Origin: Hyphomicrobiales bacterium
GTDB taxonomy: Bacteria; Pseudomonadota; Alphaproteobacteria; Rhizobiales; JAJFHC01
NCBI GenBank assembly: GCA_021775835.1
Contig: JAJFHC010000285.1
Location: 1-9,140 of the forward strand
DNA length: 9,140 nucleotides
Direction: 5' to 3'
Below, piece after piece: positions 7,071-9,140 of this stretch. The notes under the pieces are model-generated. The model was not told the DNA's origin, made no database searches, and saw only the letters and a program-made list of their open reading frames with translations. Position numbers and translations under genes: made by a program. Within the stretch, counting starts at the first letter, position 1. Each line of letters starts with the position of its first letter.

Positions 7071-8228
7071 ATGCTCTGGAAGGTGATTTCAACCGTCCTT
7101 TTCTTTTTATTCGTGACGTTTTCAAGTTCGGTTTGGGCACAACAATCGAATTCTGACACGCTTCTCAGGGGTCAGAATACCAACGATGCAAACGCCGGAA
7201 CCGTATCGATCATAACGATCCGTAATCTCGGCGGGCCGTTCATGATTGCGGCTCTCGATCTGTCCACGTTGCTTGACGCCGGAGAACGTTTCGAAGAAAT
7301 GCGCGTCGTGCCGATCATCGCGCGCGGGAAAGTACAGAACCTTTGGGATGTTCTCTATCTGAGGGGCGTTGACATCGGTTTTGTCCAGACCGACGTGCTT
7401 GAGTATCTGAAGGATGATCCGCGGATTGATTCGATCAGGAAGCGGATACGATTCATTTCTGTCATGTTTCCCGAAGAGGTCCATATCGTTGCCCGCAAGG
7501 ACATTCGCAGCCTGAAGGACCTTGAGGGCAAGACCGTCAGTATCAACGCCAAGGGGACTGGGTCATCGGTGGTGGGCACCTTGCTGTTTCGACGTCTGGG
7601 CATAAAAGCCAAGTTGATTCACGAAGATACCCGCCGGGCGATCGCCCGCATGAAAGCAGGTGAAATTTCGGCCCACTTCAATGTGTTGGGGAAACCGGCT
7701 CGCCCCGTGGCGCGGATCAAGAAGGGTGACGGCCTTCATCTGTTGGAGATTCCCTATCTGAAAGCCCTGCAGGACGTTTATTTTCCTTCAAAATTCACCA
7801 GCAAGGATTACCCTGAGTTGATCGAACCGGGCACCGAAATCCAGACGATTGCCGCCGGCAATGTTCTCGCGGTTTTCAATTGGCCCAAGAGCCATCCCCG
7901 ATACAAAAAGGTGGCCCGGTTCATTGATGCCTTCTTCTCCCGGTTTGATGAACTGAAGCAACCCGGGTTTCACGCCGGATGGAAGAAGGTGAACCTGTCA
8001 GCTACAATTCCTGGTTGGCAACGCTTTCCTGCGGCACAGGAGTGGCTCGACAGGAATGTCAACAACCGAACATTGGCAAGCGCTGCGGGCGAGGCGCAAT
8101 TGTTGAGGGAATTCAGGGCCTTCATGAAAAAAAGTGGTGTGACGGCCGACCTTGGCGTTTCAGGGTCGTCACAAGTTGACGCCTTGTTCCAGGAATTCCT
8201 CAGTTGGCGCGGAGGATCCACGCAGTAG
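7071..8228 (+). CDS. TAXI-family TRAP transporter substrate-binding protein (periplasmic)
   Basis: This 385-residue protein is predicted to bind a small organic anion in the periplasm for a TRAP transporter of the TAXI type. A signal peptide is clear: MLWK, a hydrophobic run rich in F, V and L, then SSSVWA with cleavage expected after A23, and no lipobox cysteine. The mature protein matches TAXI binding proteins from GTVSIITIRNLGGPF at 43 through FPEEVHIVARKDIRSLKDL near 133-151 and GKTVSINAKGTGSSVV after it, then the AVFNWPKSHPRYKKVARF region. A C-terminal extension follows the binding fold. I choose ATG 7071 over a GTG at 7026 because GGAGG (7061-7065) lies five bases before it and the signal peptide starts there. 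No gene for the membrane subunits is in the window, so it is an orphan here; such orphans are seen in other proteobacteria. The ligand is unknown. Confidence 0.85.
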   Translation: MLWKVISTVLFFLFVTFSSSVWAQQSNSDTLLRGQNTNDANAGTVSIITIRNLGGPFMIAALDLSTLLDAGERFEEMRVVPIIARGKVQNLWDVLYLRGVDIGFVQTDVLEYLKDDPRIDSIRKRIRFISVMFPEEVHIVARKDIRSLKDLEGKTVSINAKGTGSSVVGTLLFRRLGIKAKLIHEDTRRAIARMKAGEISAHFNVLGKPARPVARIKKGDGLHLLEIPYLKALQDVYFPSKFTSKDYPELIEPGTEIQTIAAGNVLAVFNWPKSHPRYKKVARFIDAFFSRFDELKQPGFHAGWKKVNLSATIPGWQRFPAAQEWLDRNVNNRTLASAAGEAQLLREFRAFMKKSGVTADLGVSGSSQVDALFQEFLSWRGGSTQ

Positions 8229-8244
8229 ACAGCGTTTGCCAATG

Positions 8245-8277
8245 GTGTCCGGCCTGCATGGTATGCGGGGCGGACAC
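8245..8277 (+). terminator. Strong hairpin just after the TAXI gene
   Basis: A 15-position stem closes on a GGT loop 16 bases after the TAXI stop codon. The outer seven pairs are GTGTCCG with CGGACAC. Then comes one G-G mismatch, and CCTGCAT pairs with ATGCGGG including one G-T wobble. No T-run follows, so it is not a standard intrinsic terminator; it could be a 3'-end stabiliser, part of a factor-dependent terminator, or a repetitive extragenic palindrome. It argues against the two earliest possible starts of the next gene, which would fall inside it. The structure is plain in the sequence; the role is inferred. Confidence 0.5.
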
Positions 8278-8310
8278 GCGATGCCGAAACAACGATGGGC
8301 AAGAGGATCG

Positions 8311-8952
8311 ATGACCCGAGCGATCCAATCGAAGACCAGGCCATGCGACCCCGGTCTGTCGGCGGGTGAATTCGGAAAGACAGTGTCAAGACAATCGGTT
8401 GGTCGTAAATCCTGTGGGAGGGTCCTTCTTCAGGTTTTCTGCGTTGGGGCGGTGACGGTTCTTGTTCTGGCGAGCGCGTCCGATCGGACCATTGGACAGG
8501 ACTCGAACGGAAAAGGTCCAACGTCGTATGGCAAGTGGACTTATCATCTTGTTCAAAAGCCAATCGAGGGGATCGAGTTCGTTCAGATTTACACGTCGGC
8601 TGTATCATCTACGTCGCGGAACGAAACAGCATTCGCGATCCGGTGTCAGGACGACCAGCTTCATGCCGTCTTGTTCACCAACCGTGTATTTTCGTCTGCA
8701 GAGCGGATAACGCTCAGGGTCCAGGTGGATGGCAAGAAAGCAACAACAGTGCCGTGGCAATTCGTGCGCAGCGAAGCGGTTCTGATGTCGCCGCCGGGCA
8801 ACTACGTGATCGGCATTATTACGTCGGCAAGAGGGGCCAGGAGATTGAAAGTGAGGGTCAATGGTGATGGCGGCGTATTGATTAAAAACACGTATTCGCT
8901 CGCCGGTTTCGATAAAGCAATGGTCCGTTTTGGGGAGCGTTGTCTTTTCTGA
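8311..8952 (+). CDS. Exported protein of unknown function, VasI-like architecture
   Basis: I do not recognise this protein with certainty. As annotated it has 213 residues. After a basic stretch (RQSVGRKSCGR) comes a hydrophobic run, VLLQVFCVGAVTVLVLASAS, that reads as a signal peptide or N-terminal anchor. The mature part has SYGKWTYHLVQKP, a cysteine in AFAIRCQDD, strands around RVQVDGKKATTVPWQF, and a C-terminal TYSLAGFDKAMVRFGERC. This order (W near the start, xRC, a W strand, then a GxDxAM helix ending in Cys) recalls the VasI proteins near type VI secretion loci; the two cysteines could form a disulfide. That link is pattern-based inference, and no type VI genes are here. The start is uncertain: ATG 8311 has AAGAGGA upstream but gives a long N-terminus, while GTG 8383 gives a tidier signal peptide; ATG 8281 and 8242 are also in frame. 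It follows the TAXI gene by 82 bases. Confidence 0.65.
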   Translation: MTRAIQSKTRPCDPGLSAGEFGKTVSRQSVGRKSCGRVLLQVFCVGAVTVLVLASASDRTIGQDSNGKGPTSYGKWTYHLVQKPIEGIEFVQIYTSAVSSTSRNETAFAIRCQDDQLHAVLFTNRVFSSAERITLRVQVDGKKATTVPWQFVRSEAVLMSPPGNYVIGIITSARGARRLKVRVNGDGGVLIKNTYSLAGFDKAMVRFGERCLF

Positions 8953-9140
8953 GCACGGTGTTCAGACATAACCCTCAACGACGGAGATTTTAGAAGAGTA
9001 AACCTGCGGCCGAGACGGTGTTGCGGAGGTTCTCTGGAGACGAATTCCGGACGGCATGATCAAAGGCGGTTTTCCAGAGTGAACAGCGGGTTCAGTTTAG
9101 GGCTGGTCCAACTGTGGTCTATGGCGAAGGAAGGGTTTCA
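8953..9140. other. Terminal stretch without a supported gene
   Basis: No gene is supported in these bases. A 7-bp inverted repeat, CTCTGGA (9032-9038) and TCCAGAG (9073-9079), extendable by one wobble and one A-T pair, encloses about 30 bases. The + frame following the previous stop codon stays open to the window edge, with a GTG at 9079 and an ATG at 9121, but neither has a ribosome binding site and too little follows to judge. A gene could begin here and run out of the window. Confidence 0.3.

Noticed and set aside
9079..9140. Possible start of a new gene at GTG 9079 or ATG 9121.
   Set aside because: No ribosome binding site is seen and at most 20 codons fall inside the window, so coding cannot be judged.
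1..9140. CRISPR arrays, tRNA or rRNA genes, insertion-sequence ends, phage genes.
   Set aside because: Reading through the window I found no regularly spaced repeats, no tRNA cloverleaf, no transposase-like protein and no phage-like genes.

Overview
The window looks like a chromosomal segment from an alphaproteobacterium. The main evidence is the gene order era-recO-parC on one strand, a housekeeping arrangement typical of that class. Era, RecO and ParC also all carry alphaproteobacterial-type sequence features, such as the [11 protein letters not shown] stretch of ParC and the YVSPKSG stretch of RecO. GC content is moderately high and there is no plasmid, phage or insertion-sequence signature. 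I cannot place it below class level.

Bases 1-3933 are a core block on the + strand. It holds the 3' nine-tenths of era (ribosome-assembly GTPase, cut by the window edge), recO (recombinational repair) and parC (topoisomerase IV subunit A), with short gaps that suggest co-transcription.

Bases about 4015-6490 are an accessory metabolic module. A hotdog-fold acyl-CoA thioesterase lies on the - strand. It is divergent from a two-gene + strand unit encoding a VanA-like Rieske non-haem iron oxygenase and a short-chain dehydrogenase. The 193-base divergent gap carries three small inverted repeats. The three genes together suggest oxidative breakdown of a small aromatic or alicyclic compound, but the substrate is unknown and no dedicated reductase gene is present.

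Bases about 6514-6845 look like gene debris on the - strand. A small two-helix membrane-protein gene appears broken by a single-base frameshift. Directly upstream is a 40-codon open stretch with no start codon that reads like the C-terminus of another protein.

Bases about 6846-8952 encode two exported proteins on the + strand. The first is a TAXI-type TRAP substrate-binding protein with no transporter membrane subunits nearby. It is preceded by a region able to form several RNA hairpins, two of them mutually exclusive. A 15-position hairpin follows it. The second is a small exported protein whose layout resembles the VasI family. The last 188 bases hold no gene I can support.

No convincing new defence, mobile or CRISPR system is visible. 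The most interesting unexplained items are the structured leader before the TAXI gene, the strong hairpin after it, the frameshifted membrane-protein gene, and the divergent oxygenase module.
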